Shown here: piece after piece, positions 1 through 5,799 of the stretch
Layout: the number at the start of each line of letters is the position of its first letter
Numbering within the stretch: position 1 is the first letter of the stretch
Translations under genes and position numbers: made by a program
Source: Clostridiales bacterium UBA4717
GTDB lineage: Bacteria; Bacillota; Clostridia; Oscillospirales; CAG-272
DNA: 6,621 bases
Direction: 5' to 3'
Assembly: GCA_002404395.1 (NCBI GenBank)
Contig: DHJP01000039.1
Location: 1 to 6,621 of the forward strand
Notes under the pieces: model-generated
Databases searched by the model: none
Seen by the model: only the letters and a program-made list of their open reading frames with translations
What the model was told of the DNA's origin: nothing

Positions 1-440
1 AAGATCACGTAAGAATTTCCGCCGAGGTCATAGCACAGGGCATATTTCGGAGTTATTTCAAACACCGGATCCGAGTAAACGTCGCTGAGTTCAAGCACCG
101 TGCTTCCGTTGGTATCATACAATGTGATCCCGCCGTTGCCCGCGCTGACAAGGTCGCCGCCGAACAGTTCAAGCGCCTTTGAATCCGAGGTAGGATAGTG
201 AATTTTTTTGGTCGTGATCAAAGAGTCCTCATCAGTGGTAATATATTTGAGGACGTATTGAAAATTGCGCACCGAAATATCATCGCGAAAGACCGAGAGA
301 TTTATTATCAGAAATGCCACAAGGATAAACAGCACGATAAACCTGGCGTATCTGAACGCCAGACCGAGGCTCTCATAATAACGGCTGGTTCCGGGCGCGT
401 CCGTAAGTATGCCGACTTCCTTTTTTTCTTCTTTCGCCAA
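1..440 (-). CDS. Single-pass membrane protein, DUF5711-like (partial, C-terminus beyond window)
   Basis: The reading frame is open from a TTG at 440 to the left edge, giving 146 residues without a stop. The TTG is chosen because an in-frame TAA lies at 446-444, no ATG or GTG precedes the membrane segment, and GGGGGTG (453-447) sits 6 nt upstream as a Shine-Dalgarno sequence. The protein begins with a short charged cytoplasmic tail (about residues 1-33, with a run of Lys and Glu), followed by one hydrophobic helix (about 34-51, FIVLFILVAFLIIN). The rest is a predicted extracytoplasmic part rich in short beta-strand patterns such as LYDTNGSTVLEL and ALCYDLGGNSYVI. This architecture and the YDLGG motif resemble the clostridial DUF5711 family, whose outer part looks like a beta-propeller; this is recalled family knowledge and is unverified. 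The function is unknown. It is divergent from polA and has its own promoter-like element. It could instead be another membrane-anchored propeller protein. Confidence 0.75.
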   Translation of the reverse strand, partial: MAKEEKKEVGILTDAPGTSRYYESLGLAFRYARFIVLFILVAFLIINLSVFRDDISVRNFQYVLKYITTDEDSLITTKKIHYPTSDSKALELFGGDLVSAGNGGITLYDTNGSTVLELSDVYSDPVFEITPKYALCYDLGGNSYVI

Positions 441-485
441 CCGTTACACCCCCGCTTTCCTGCTTATTTGCGTCGCACGGAATAT

Positions 486-514
486 ATTATATCACATTTA
501 TAAAAACAATTATA
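486..514 (-). promoter_or_regulatory. Promoter for the divergent membrane-protein gene (extended -10)
   Basis: Read on the minus strand, TGATATAAT (494-486) is a perfect extended -10 element (TGnTATAAT). The -35 position at 17-nt spacing (514-509) reads TATAAT, a poor match to TTGACA, so recognition would rest on the extended -10. Transcription would start near 479, leaving a leader of roughly 39 nt before the TTG start at 440. The upstream half of the promoter is covered by the inverted repeat at 493-520. Confidence 0.6.
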
Positions 515-520
515 AATGTG
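493..520. repeat. Perfect 11-bp inverted repeat, operator-like
   Basis: CACATTTATAA (493-503) and TTATAAATGTG (510-520) are exact reverse complements separated by six bases (504-509). The repeat overlaps the spacer and -35 region of the minus-strand promoter, centred about 28 bp upstream of its inferred start site. That position suits a repressor operator. The repeat also lies roughly 100 bp upstream of the inferred polA start site. It has no T-tract appropriate for a terminator on either strand, and no gene ends here, so a DNA-binding site is the more natural reading. The regulator is unknown. Confidence 0.6.
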
Positions 521-529
521 CAGTGTACA

Positions 530-543
530 AAATGTTAACATTT
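530..543. repeat. Perfect 14-bp palindrome AAATGTTAACATTT
   Basis: The 14 bases are self-complementary without a spacer. They contain the ACATTT half-site that is also found in the inverted repeat at 493-520. Including that repeat, ACATTTA or its complement occurs at 494-500, 513-519 and 538-544, with a one-mismatch copy at 529-535. The palindrome lies about 28 bp upstream of the polA -35 element. It may be a second binding site for the same regulator, although the AT-rich context makes chance palindromes more likely. Confidence 0.4.
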
Positions 544-570
544 ATTTTCGCGATATTTGACGCAATAGTG

Positions 571-599
571 TTGTCACAGCCTCCGAATCGTGTTATAAT
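571..599 (+). promoter_or_regulatory. polA promoter, -35 TTGTCA and extended -10 TGTTATAAT
   Basis: TTGTCA (571-576) matches the sigma-A -35 consensus at five of six positions. It is followed after exactly 17 nt by TATAAT (594-599), preceded by TG at 591-592 to make an extended -10. This is the best housekeeping promoter in the window. Transcription would begin near 606, giving a leader of about 100 nt before the TTG start of polA. I found no convincing riboswitch or terminator in that leader. Confidence 0.75.
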
Positions 600-695
600 A
601 CTTATATTGCAATCGATGTCCGCAACGCCGTTTTTAAACGTATGGCCGGCGGCATCTGCACGCAAGATCAAAAAAATATTACCCTTTCGGGATAC

Positions 696-702
696 AGGAG
701 AG
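696..702 (+). promoter_or_regulatory. Ribosome binding site that fixes the polA start
   Basis: AGGAGAG lies 6 nt before the TTG at 709-711 and decides the polA start. The open frame extends upstream to an ATG at 409, but those extra 100 codons would cover the promoter region, have no ribosome binding site of note, and encode residues with no PolA character. Confidence 0.8.
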
Positions 703-708
703 ATCGTC

Positions 709-3306
709 TTGAAAAAGCTTCTGATCGTTGACGGAAACAGCATACTAAACCGCGCTTTCTACGGAATACGTCCGCTGACAAGCCATACCGGTTTAAATAC
801 CAACGCGCTTTTCGGCTTTTTACGCACACTTATAAAGCAACTTTCCGAAGTTGCGCCGGATTATGCGGCGGTAGCGTTTGATCTGAAATCGCCGACATTC
901 AGGCATAAACTGTACGACGGATATAAAGCCGGCAGACGCGCTATGCCGGACGAGCTTGCGAAACAGCTTCCCTACGCTAAAAAGCTCGCCGAACTGCTTG
1001 GGTTCGGAGTGCTCACGCTTGAAGGTTACGAAGCGGATGACATAATAGGGACGGTGGCTTCTTTTGCGGAGCGGGTCGATTCTTTGAATTCATACGTACT
1101 TACGGGCGACCGCGATATGCTCCAACTCATAAACTCCAAAATCGGGATAATCCTCGTTTCAAACACCGAAACGCTTCTCTATGACGAAAATCGTTTTGCC
1201 GAGAAATACGGTGTTTCGCCTTCGGCGTATGTGGATGTAAAGGCGCTGATGGGAGACACTTCCGATAACATTCCGGGAGTGCCGGGGGTCGGCGAAAAAA
1301 CGGCTTTCAAGCTTATTGCCGAACACGGCTCGCTCCAAGCGCTTTATGATTCTCTTGATTCCGCCGACATAAAACCTGCCGTCCGAACAAAGCTTGAAAA
1401 CGGCGAAGCGCTTGCACGCCTCTCCTACAAACTCGCGCTTATCGACAAAAATGCTCCGATAGGGCTTGAGCTTGAAGATATACGTTACCGCGGTCCCGAC
1501 CGCGAACCGCTGTTCAAATTGTTTGACGAGCTTGACTTTCGCTCATTCAGAGAGCAGACCGAAAAACTGTCAGGCTCGGATTCTGCGTCGGACACCGAAT
1601 CAAGCTTTGACGATCGCGCCGAATATTTTGACTTGAACTCGGATGAAATTGATGAGTTTGTCAACGGCAAAAGCTTTGCACTGACGCTCTACCGTGACGG
1701 CGATACCTACAGGGTCGGGATCTCTGACGACGGAAGGCGCAATGCCGTCGCAGTGCTTGACATCGGGCGTTTTAAAGCACTTGTTACAAAGCATGCCGCG
1801 GCGATCATTTCCTGCGACACCAAAGCATTGTGCACGCTTTGCGAAGACGACACCCTGCACTTTGGTTTTGACTGCGCACTTGCCGCATATATCGACAATT
1901 CTGCAATGCGCACGATCTCCGATCTGCCTTCGGGGAGTCTTGAGGGGGCACGCTACACTCTTGAAAAACTTGTCGGATATTGCACCAAAGACACTTCTAT
2001 CGACACTTCAGAGCCCGAAAAATGCGCCGCCGCTTTATACAATATTGCAGAAGTGTTAAAAAAGCGGCTTAACGATTCCGGCTGTCTTTCACTGCTTTAT
2101 AACATTGAACAGCCGCTTGCCGCCGTGCTTTCGGATATCGAGCGACGCGGCTTCAAGATCGACCCTGCGGGACTTTTGCATTTTTCCGACGCGCTCGGGC
2201 ACGCCGCCGATGAGCTCCGCGCACAGATATACGCGCTTGCAGGATGCGAATTCAACATAAATTCGCCGAAACAGCTCGGCGAAGTGCTTTTTGAGCGGCT
2301 GAAGCTTCCCGGTGGGAAGAAAACCAAGAGCGGATATTCGACCGCCGCCGAAATTCTTGAAAAGCTTGCTCCGTTCTACCCGATCGTAGCGCTTATCCTG
2401 AACTACAGACACGCAACAAAATTAAAAAGCACCTATGCAGATGCATTACCGGAGCTTGCGGACAAAAACGGCATTGTCCGCACAAGCTTCAATCAGACCG
2501 GCACCGCGACCGGAAGGCTCTCGTCCTCAAGTCCGAATCTTCAGAACATACCCATACGCACCGAACTCGGGCATGAGCTTCGCCGTTATTTTATCCCGCA
2601 CGGGGACGGGCGCGTTCTGATCGATGCCGATTATTCACAGATCGAGCTTCGACTGCTTGCAGGACTTTCGGGTGATGAAAATATGATCCGCGCCTTTTCC
2701 GAGGGTAAGGACATTCACGCCGATACCGCTTCAAGGGTATTCAACGTCCCGTTCGACGAGGTAACGCCTGAACTCAGAAAACGCGCCAAAGCGGTCAATT
2801 TCGGCATCGTGTACGGCATCAGCGACTTTTCGCTGGCGCAGGATCTCGGAGTCAGCAAAAAGGAAGCGGCGGCTTTTATCGATGAATATTTAAAAAACTA
2901 CCCGAAGATAAAAAAGTATCTTGACGAGTCGATCGAAAAAGCTAAGCGCGACGGTTATGTAACGACCTATTTCGGCAGACGGCGGCTGATCCCGGAGCTG
3001 TCATCGGGCAAAGCAATGCTAAAAAAATTCGGCGAACGTGTTGCGATGAACAGTCCGATACAAGGTACTGCTGCCGACGTGATAAAGCTTGCGATGATCA
3101 AAACTCATACGGCGCTCAAGACAGCCGGGCTTGACGCAGCAATGATACTTCAGGTGCACGACGAACTGATACTCGATTCTGCCGAAAGCTGTGCAGATGA
3201 GGCACTCGCACTTTTAAAACAAGCTATGGAATCGGCGCTTTCGGACTTTCCCGTGCCGCTTACCTGCGAGACCAGCGTCGGAAAGACCTGGTTTGACTGC
3301 AAATAA
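709..3306 (+). CDS. polA: DNA polymerase I (5' nuclease and polymerase; proofreading domain degenerate)
   Basis: This is an 865-residue family A polymerase, close to the usual 850-930, starting at TTG 709. It fills gaps and removes primers and flaps during lagging-strand synthesis and excision repair. The 5' nuclease domain (about 1-285) shows the metal-binding acids D8, D58, the YEADD motif (107-111) and TGDRD (132-136), then the helix-hairpin-helix segment 182-199. A Ser/Asp-rich linker (about 288-304) follows. The middle domain (about 305-455) has lost the DEDD proofreading residues: FALTLY (323-328) stands where F-D-x-E is expected, and the Exo III Y-x-x-x-D becomes C439...L443. The polymerase domain has TATGRL (599-604), motif A DYSQIELR (641-648), motif B with R690, K694, F698 and Y702, and motif C HDE (817-819). 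All catalytic polymerase residues are therefore present. F698 matches the Phe that confers dideoxynucleotide discrimination in E. coli Pol I. Loss of proofreading is common in Firmicutes PolA. Confidence 0.98.
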   Translation: MKKLLIVDGNSILNRAFYGIRPLTSHTGLNTNALFGFLRTLIKQLSEVAPDYAAVAFDLKSPTFRHKLYDGYKAGRRAMPDELAKQLPYAKKLAELLGFGVLTLEGYEADDIIGTVASFAERVDSLNSYVLTGDRDMLQLINSKIGIILVSNTETLLYDENRFAEKYGVSPSAYVDVKALMGDTSDNIPGVPGVGEKTAFKLIAEHGSLQALYDSLDSADIKPAVRTKLENGEALARLSYKLALIDKNAPIGLELEDIRYRGPDREPLFKLFDELDFRSFREQTEKLSGSDSASDTESSFDDRAEYFDLNSDEIDEFVNGKSFALTLYRDGDTYRVGISDDGRRNAVAVLDIGRFKALVTKHAAAIISCDTKALCTLCEDDTLHFGFDCALAAYIDNSAMRTISDLPSGSLEGARYTLEKLVGYCTKDTSIDTSEPEKCAAALYNIAEVLKKRLNDSGCLSLLYNIEQPLAAVLSDIERRGFKIDPAGLLHFSDALGHAADELRAQIYALAGCEFNINSPKQLGEVLFERLKLPGGKKTKSGYSTAAEILEKLAPFYPIVALILNYRHATKLKSTYADALPELADKNGIVRTSFNQTGTATGRLSSSSPNLQNIPIRTELGHELRRYFIPHGDGRVLIDADYSQIELRLLAGLSGDENMIRAFSEGKDIHADTASRVFNVPFDEVTPELRKRAKAVNFGIVYGISDFSLAQDLGVSKKEAAAFIDEYLKNYPKIKKYLDESIEKAKRDGYVTTYFGRRRLIPELSSGKAMLKKFGERVAMNSPIQGTAADVIKLAMIKTHTALKTAGLDAAMILQVHDELILDSAESCADEALALLKQAMESALSDFPVPLTCETSVGKTWFDCK

Positions 3307-3330
3307 TTAAAAAGTCCGCAAATGTTCATA

Positions 3331-3356
3331 TTGTGTCAATATTAAGCTGATATAAT
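3331..3356 (+). promoter_or_regulatory. Possible internal promoter for ruvC (extended -10)
   Basis: TGATATAAT (3348-3356) is a perfect extended -10, identical over nine bases to the one driving the divergent gene on the minus strand. There is no good -35: TTGTGT (3331-3336) is only 14 nt away, and the sequence at 17-nt spacing is ATATTG. Transcription would start near 3363. This could let the ruv genes be expressed independently of polA. The 85-nt polA-ruvC gap contains no terminator, so read-through from polA also remains possible. Confidence 0.5.
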
Positions 3357-3365
3357 AATTTATTA

Positions 3366-3380
3366 TTTGACTTTGTCAAA
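3366..3380 (+). repeat. Short perfect inverted repeat TTTGAC-TTT-GTCAAA just before the ruvC ribosome binding site
   Basis: Two 6-base arms (3366-3371 and 3375-3380) are exact reverse complements around TTT. The repeat lies just downstream of the inferred ruvC start site and two bases before the Shine-Dalgarno AGGTG (3383-3387). It could be an operator half-site pair or a weak 5' mRNA hairpin. Another GTCAA occurs at 3335-3339. It is not a match to the Firmicutes LexA box. Confidence 0.35.
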
Positions 3381-3391
3381 GCAGGTGAAAC

Positions 3392-3898
3392 ATGAAAATT
3401 CTCGGGATAGACCCCGGACTTGCAATAGTCGGCTACGGAATGATCGAATACAGATCGCCGAAATTCTGTACGCTCGCACACGGCGCGATACTTACGCCGG
3501 CGCACACCGAGGTCGAGGACAGGCTCAAGCAGATATACGATCGGCTTGCGGAAATAATCCGGTTGTATAAGCCGGATGCCGCCGCGATCGAGGAGTTGTT
3601 TTTCAACACAAACCAAAAAACGCTGATCCCGGTCGCAGAGGCACGCGGGGTCATACTTTTGTGCTGTAAGCAACTCGGGGTAGAGGTGTTTGAATATACT
3701 CCTCTTCAAGTCAAGCAATCGGTCGTCGGATACGGCAGAGCCGACAAAAAGCAGGTCATACACATGGTAAAGCTTTTATTGAATCTTGAAAATCCGCCGA
3801 AGCTCGACGACACCTGCGACGCGTTAGCAATTGCGATATGCCATGCAAACTGCTCGGGCTCACGGATAAGGAGCTACTTCAATCAAACCAAAGTCTGA
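3392..3898 (+). CDS. ruvC: Crossover junction endodeoxyribonuclease RuvC
   Basis: The 168-residue protein matches the usual size (about 160-175). It is the Holliday-junction resolvase, a dimeric RNase H-fold nuclease that nicks opposite strands of a four-way junction symmetrically. The family opening KILGIDPGLAIVGYG carries the first catalytic acid, D7. E67 lies in AIEELFF, and D140 and D143 lie in the C-terminal LDDTCDALAIAICH segment, so the four-acid metal site is intact. The conserved TPLQVKQSVVGYGRADKKQV segment (103-122) is also as in the family. The ATG start has AGGTG 4 nt upstream. The gene follows polA after 85 nt, with a promoter-like element between, and precedes ruvA and ruvB in the common ruvCAB order. 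RuvC is typical of Clostridia, whereas many Bacilli use RecU instead. Confidence 0.97.
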   Translation: MKILGIDPGLAIVGYGMIEYRSPKFCTLAHGAILTPAHTEVEDRLKQIYDRLAEIIRLYKPDAAAIEELFFNTNQKTLIPVAEARGVILLCCKQLGVEVFEYTPLQVKQSVVGYGRADKKQVIHMVKLLLNLENPPKLDDTCDALAIAICHANCSGSRIRSYFNQTKV

Positions 3899-3905
3899 AA
3901 GGCTT

Positions 3906-3949
3906 GAAGCCCCGAAGCAGGCTTATGTCTGATCGATCTTCGGCTTTTT
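3906..3949 (+). terminator. Terminator- or attenuator-like hairpin between ruvC and ruvA
   Basis: GAAG...CCGAAG (3906-3917) can pair with CTTCGG...CTTT (3938-3947) as a nine-pair stem plus a G-U pair, with a two-base C bulge at 3910-3911 and a 20-nt loop. The 3' arm runs directly into TTTTT (3945-3949). GGCTT occurs three times (3901-3905, 3920-3924, 3942-3946), and AAGCC (3907-3911) could pair with any one of them. An alternative structure could therefore compete with the terminator. The large loop and bulge make this a weak terminator at best; partial termination or mRNA processing is plausible. Confidence 0.35.
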
Positions 3950-3973
3950 CAGGCAATTGTCAAAATCTCGCCT

Positions 3974-4000
3974 AAGGAGTCGGACGGACCAACCGTTCCG
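3974..4000 (+). promoter_or_regulatory. Distant ruvA Shine-Dalgarno with an intervening hairpin
   Basis: AAGGAG (3974-3979) is a full-strength Shine-Dalgarno, but it ends 31 nt before the ruvA ATG at 4011 and no start codon lies at normal distance from it. Between them, CGGACGG (3981-3987) pairs with CCGTTCCG (3993-4000) in a seven-pair stem with one bulged T (3996) and a 5-nt loop. Folding it would leave about 11 nt between AAGGAG and the ATG. Nothing closer to the ATG is a better ribosome binding site. Confidence 0.45.
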
Positions 4001-4010
4001 GAATTTTACC

Positions 4011-4628
4011 ATGATACACTACATAACAGGCAAGCTTGTCGCTACCGAACCGGGCGCGCTTATAATTGACACTGCGGGAAACGGAGGCGGACTCGCATAC
4101 AGGCTCTTTGTCAGCGACAATACACTCGCCGCGCTGGCATCCAAACTTGATGAAAAGGTAAAGGTATATACGTATCTCTCTGTCAGGGAGGATGCGATGG
4201 ATCTGTACGGATTTCATTCAAATGACGAACGCGGAGCATTCAATCAGCTGATCTCGGTTTCCGGAGTAGGACCGAAAGCCGCGCTGGCAATACTTTCGGT
4301 GCTCACGCCGGATTCTCTTGCGGTCGCGGTCTCCTCGCAGGATGCCAAGGCAATAGCCCGCGCGAACGGCGTCGGCGCCAAAATCGCCGCACGGGTCGTG
4401 CTTGAATTAAAGGACAAGCTCACAAAAGAGCTCGGGCGAGCCGCAGAGGTCGGGGCGGCGCCCGACGCTTCAAATTCAAAAAGCTCCGGAAAATATTCGG
4501 ACGCGCTCAACGCGCTTATCGTGCTCGGTTATTCAAGAAGCGAAGCCGCCGAAGCACTGCGCGGGCTTGACACTTCCCTCTCGCTTGAGGGTATGATAAC
4601 CGCCGCTTTGAAAAAGCTTATGAGATAG
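4011..4628 (+). CDS. ruvA: Holliday junction branch migration complex subunit RuvA
   Basis: The 205-residue protein (E. coli RuvA is 203) binds four-way DNA junctions as a tetramer and recruits the RuvB motor. The ATG at 4011 is chosen because it gives the family opening MIHYITGKLV; an upstream in-frame TTG at 3957 would add 18 atypical residues. The OB-fold domain I (about 1-64) includes the VREDAMDLYGF segment, with the E60-D61 acidic pin that separates strands at the crossover. Domain II has two helix-hairpin-helix motifs, SVSGVGPKAALAIL (82-95) and ANGVGAKIAARVVLEL (118-133). A flexible Ala/Ser-rich linker (about 143-161) leads to the RuvB-binding domain III (about 162-205), with the LIVLGYSRSEA segment. 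The gap to ruvC (112 nt) is wider than is typical for the ruv operon and holds the structures described at 3906-4000. Confidence 0.97.
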   Translation: MIHYITGKLVATEPGALIIDTAGNGGGLAYRLFVSDNTLAALASKLDEKVKVYTYLSVREDAMDLYGFHSNDERGAFNQLISVSGVGPKAALAILSVLTPDSLAVAVSSQDAKAIARANGVGAKIAARVVLELKDKLTKELGRAAEVGAAPDASNSKSSGKYSDALNALIVLGYSRSEAAEALRGLDTSLSLEGMITAALKKLMR

Positions 4629-4684
4629 TCAGCATCGGGATCGAGCGTTATTTAACTTAAAATTCACGAACACGGAGTGCTATT

Positions 4685-5764
4685 GTGGAGATCAACGAAA
4701 TGGATTTTGAAAATCGGATAATGTCGGTCGAATACACGCCCGAGGACACCGACGTGGAAAAGACTCTGCGCCCTCAGCATCTTGACGAATACATCGGTCA
4801 GGAAAAAGCAAAGGAGAGTCTGCGGGTATACATAGAAGCGGCAAAAGGCCGCGGCGACGTGCTCGATCACGTTCTGCTGTACGGTCCTCCCGGACTCGGA
4901 AAAACCACGCTTTCGGCAATCATCGCAAATGAGCTTGGTGTAAACATCCGCGTGACCTCCGGCCCGGCGATAGAAAAACAGGGAGACCTCGCGGCACTGC
5001 TTACAAATCTGAACGAGAACGATGTGCTGTTCATCGATGAAATCCATCGTCTTTCAAGGCAGGTGGAGGAGATCCTCTACCCGGCTATGGAAGATTTTGC
5101 ACTTGATATAATCATCGGCAAGGGTCCTTCCGCACAGAGCATACACCTGCCGATACCTCATTTTACGCTCATCGGCGCAACTACCCGCGCCGGTCAGCTG
5201 ACAACTCCGTTGCGCGACCGTTTCGGAGTGCTGCTGAAGCTTGAGCTTTACACGGTCGAAGAATTGGCTACGATAGTTTCACGCAGTGCCGGCATTCTCG
5301 GCGTGCCGATCGACCGTGACGGAGCGCTTGAGCTGGCTTCGCGTTCGCGCGGAACTCCGCGTATCGCCAACCGGCTTTTAAAGCGCGTGCGCGACTTTGC
5401 CGAAGTGAAAGGCGACGGAAAGATCACACTCGGATCCGCTCGCGCGGCGCTTGATATGCTTGAGATCGACGAGCTCGGACTTGACAATACCGACCGTAAA
5501 ATGCTTGAAACGATCATTCGCGCCTACGGCGGCGGTCCGGTCGGGCTCGAAACTCTCGCCGCGACAGTCGGCGAAGAGGCTATCACCATTGAGGACGTAT
5601 ACGAACCGTATCTGTTGCAGATAGGTTATCTGAGCCGTACCCCGCGCGGCAGATGCGCGACGCGGCTTGCATATGAACACCTGAACATACCGTTTACAAA
5701 TGAAAGCCGCCGCGACGGTCGGCTCAGTTTTTTTGACGACGGCGATAACGATACTGATGAATAA
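4685..5764 (+). CDS. ruvB: Holliday junction branch migration ATPase RuvB
   Basis: This 359-residue AAA+ motor forms hexameric rings on either side of RuvA and pumps DNA through the junction using ATP. Walker A is GPPGLGKT (67-74), Walker B LFIDE (115-119), sensor 1 GATTRAG (164-170), the arginine-finger region PLRDRFG (175-181) and sensor 2 [10 protein letters not shown] (223-232). The C-terminal winged-helix domain includes [16 protein letters not shown] (308-323). All catalytic motifs are intact. The GTG at 4685 has GGAGTG (4674-4679) 5 nt upstream. An in-frame ATG at 4700, preceded by GGAG at 4687-4690, would give a protein five residues shorter with an equally natural start, so the exact N-terminus is open. 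The acidic C-terminal tail (DDGDNDTDE) lies beyond the conserved fold. The gene starts 56 nt after ruvA. Confidence 0.98.
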   Translation: MEINEMDFENRIMSVEYTPEDTDVEKTLRPQHLDEYIGQEKAKESLRVYIEAAKGRGDVLDHVLLYGPPGLGKTTLSAIIANELGVNIRVTSGPAIEKQGDLAALLTNLNENDVLFIDEIHRLSRQVEEILYPAMEDFALDIIIGKGPSAQSIHLPIPHFTLIGATTRAGQLTTPLRDRFGVLLKLELYTVEELATIVSRSAGILGVPIDRDGALELASRSRGTPRIANRLLKRVRDFAEVKGDGKITLGSARAALDMLEIDELGLDNTDRKMLETIIRAYGGGPVGLETLAATVGEEAITIEDVYEPYLLQIGYLSRTPRGRCATRLAYEHLNIPFTNESRRDGRLSFFDDGDNDTDE

Positions 5765-5799
5765 GGCAAAAACGCAAGCGACGGAGAGAAAAAATAGCT

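Noticed and set aside
198..503. Plus-strand open frame of 101 codons
   Set aside because: It lies antisense to the membrane-protein gene and its promoter, has no family character, and is explained by the real minus-strand coding sequence.
409..708. Extended N-terminus of the polA reading frame from the ATG at 409
   Set aside because: These 100 codons overlap the polA promoter and the 5' end of the divergent gene, have no PolA similarity, and are replaced by a well-placed AGGAGAG plus TTG start at 709.
2631..2639. TTATTCACA, a perfect DnaA-box consensus match
   Set aside because: It lies inside polA and encodes part of the invariant DYSQ motif A. It is single, with no cluster or AT-rich unwinding element nearby, so it is a by-product of coding sequence and not an origin.
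441..3391. Search for a Firmicutes LexA/SOS box upstream of polA and ruvC
   Set aside because: No CGAAC-N4-GTTCG-like sequence is visible in either intergenic region, so SOS control is not claimed.
3326..3763. Minus-strand open frame of 145 codons opposite ruvC
   Set aside because: RuvC on the plus strand has every catalytic residue. The antisense frame is Cys/Arg-rich with no recognisable motif, and it is a shadow.
3957..4010. Upstream TTG start for ruvA adding 18 residues
   Set aside because: The added residues are not found in RuvA, whose fold begins at the MIxxxxG opening. AAGGAG lies inside this stretch and so cannot serve the TTG.
4664..5047. Minus-strand open frame of 127 codons opposite the start of ruvB
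   Set aside because: It is antisense to the conserved Walker A and B region of RuvB, with no supporting motif or ribosome binding site.
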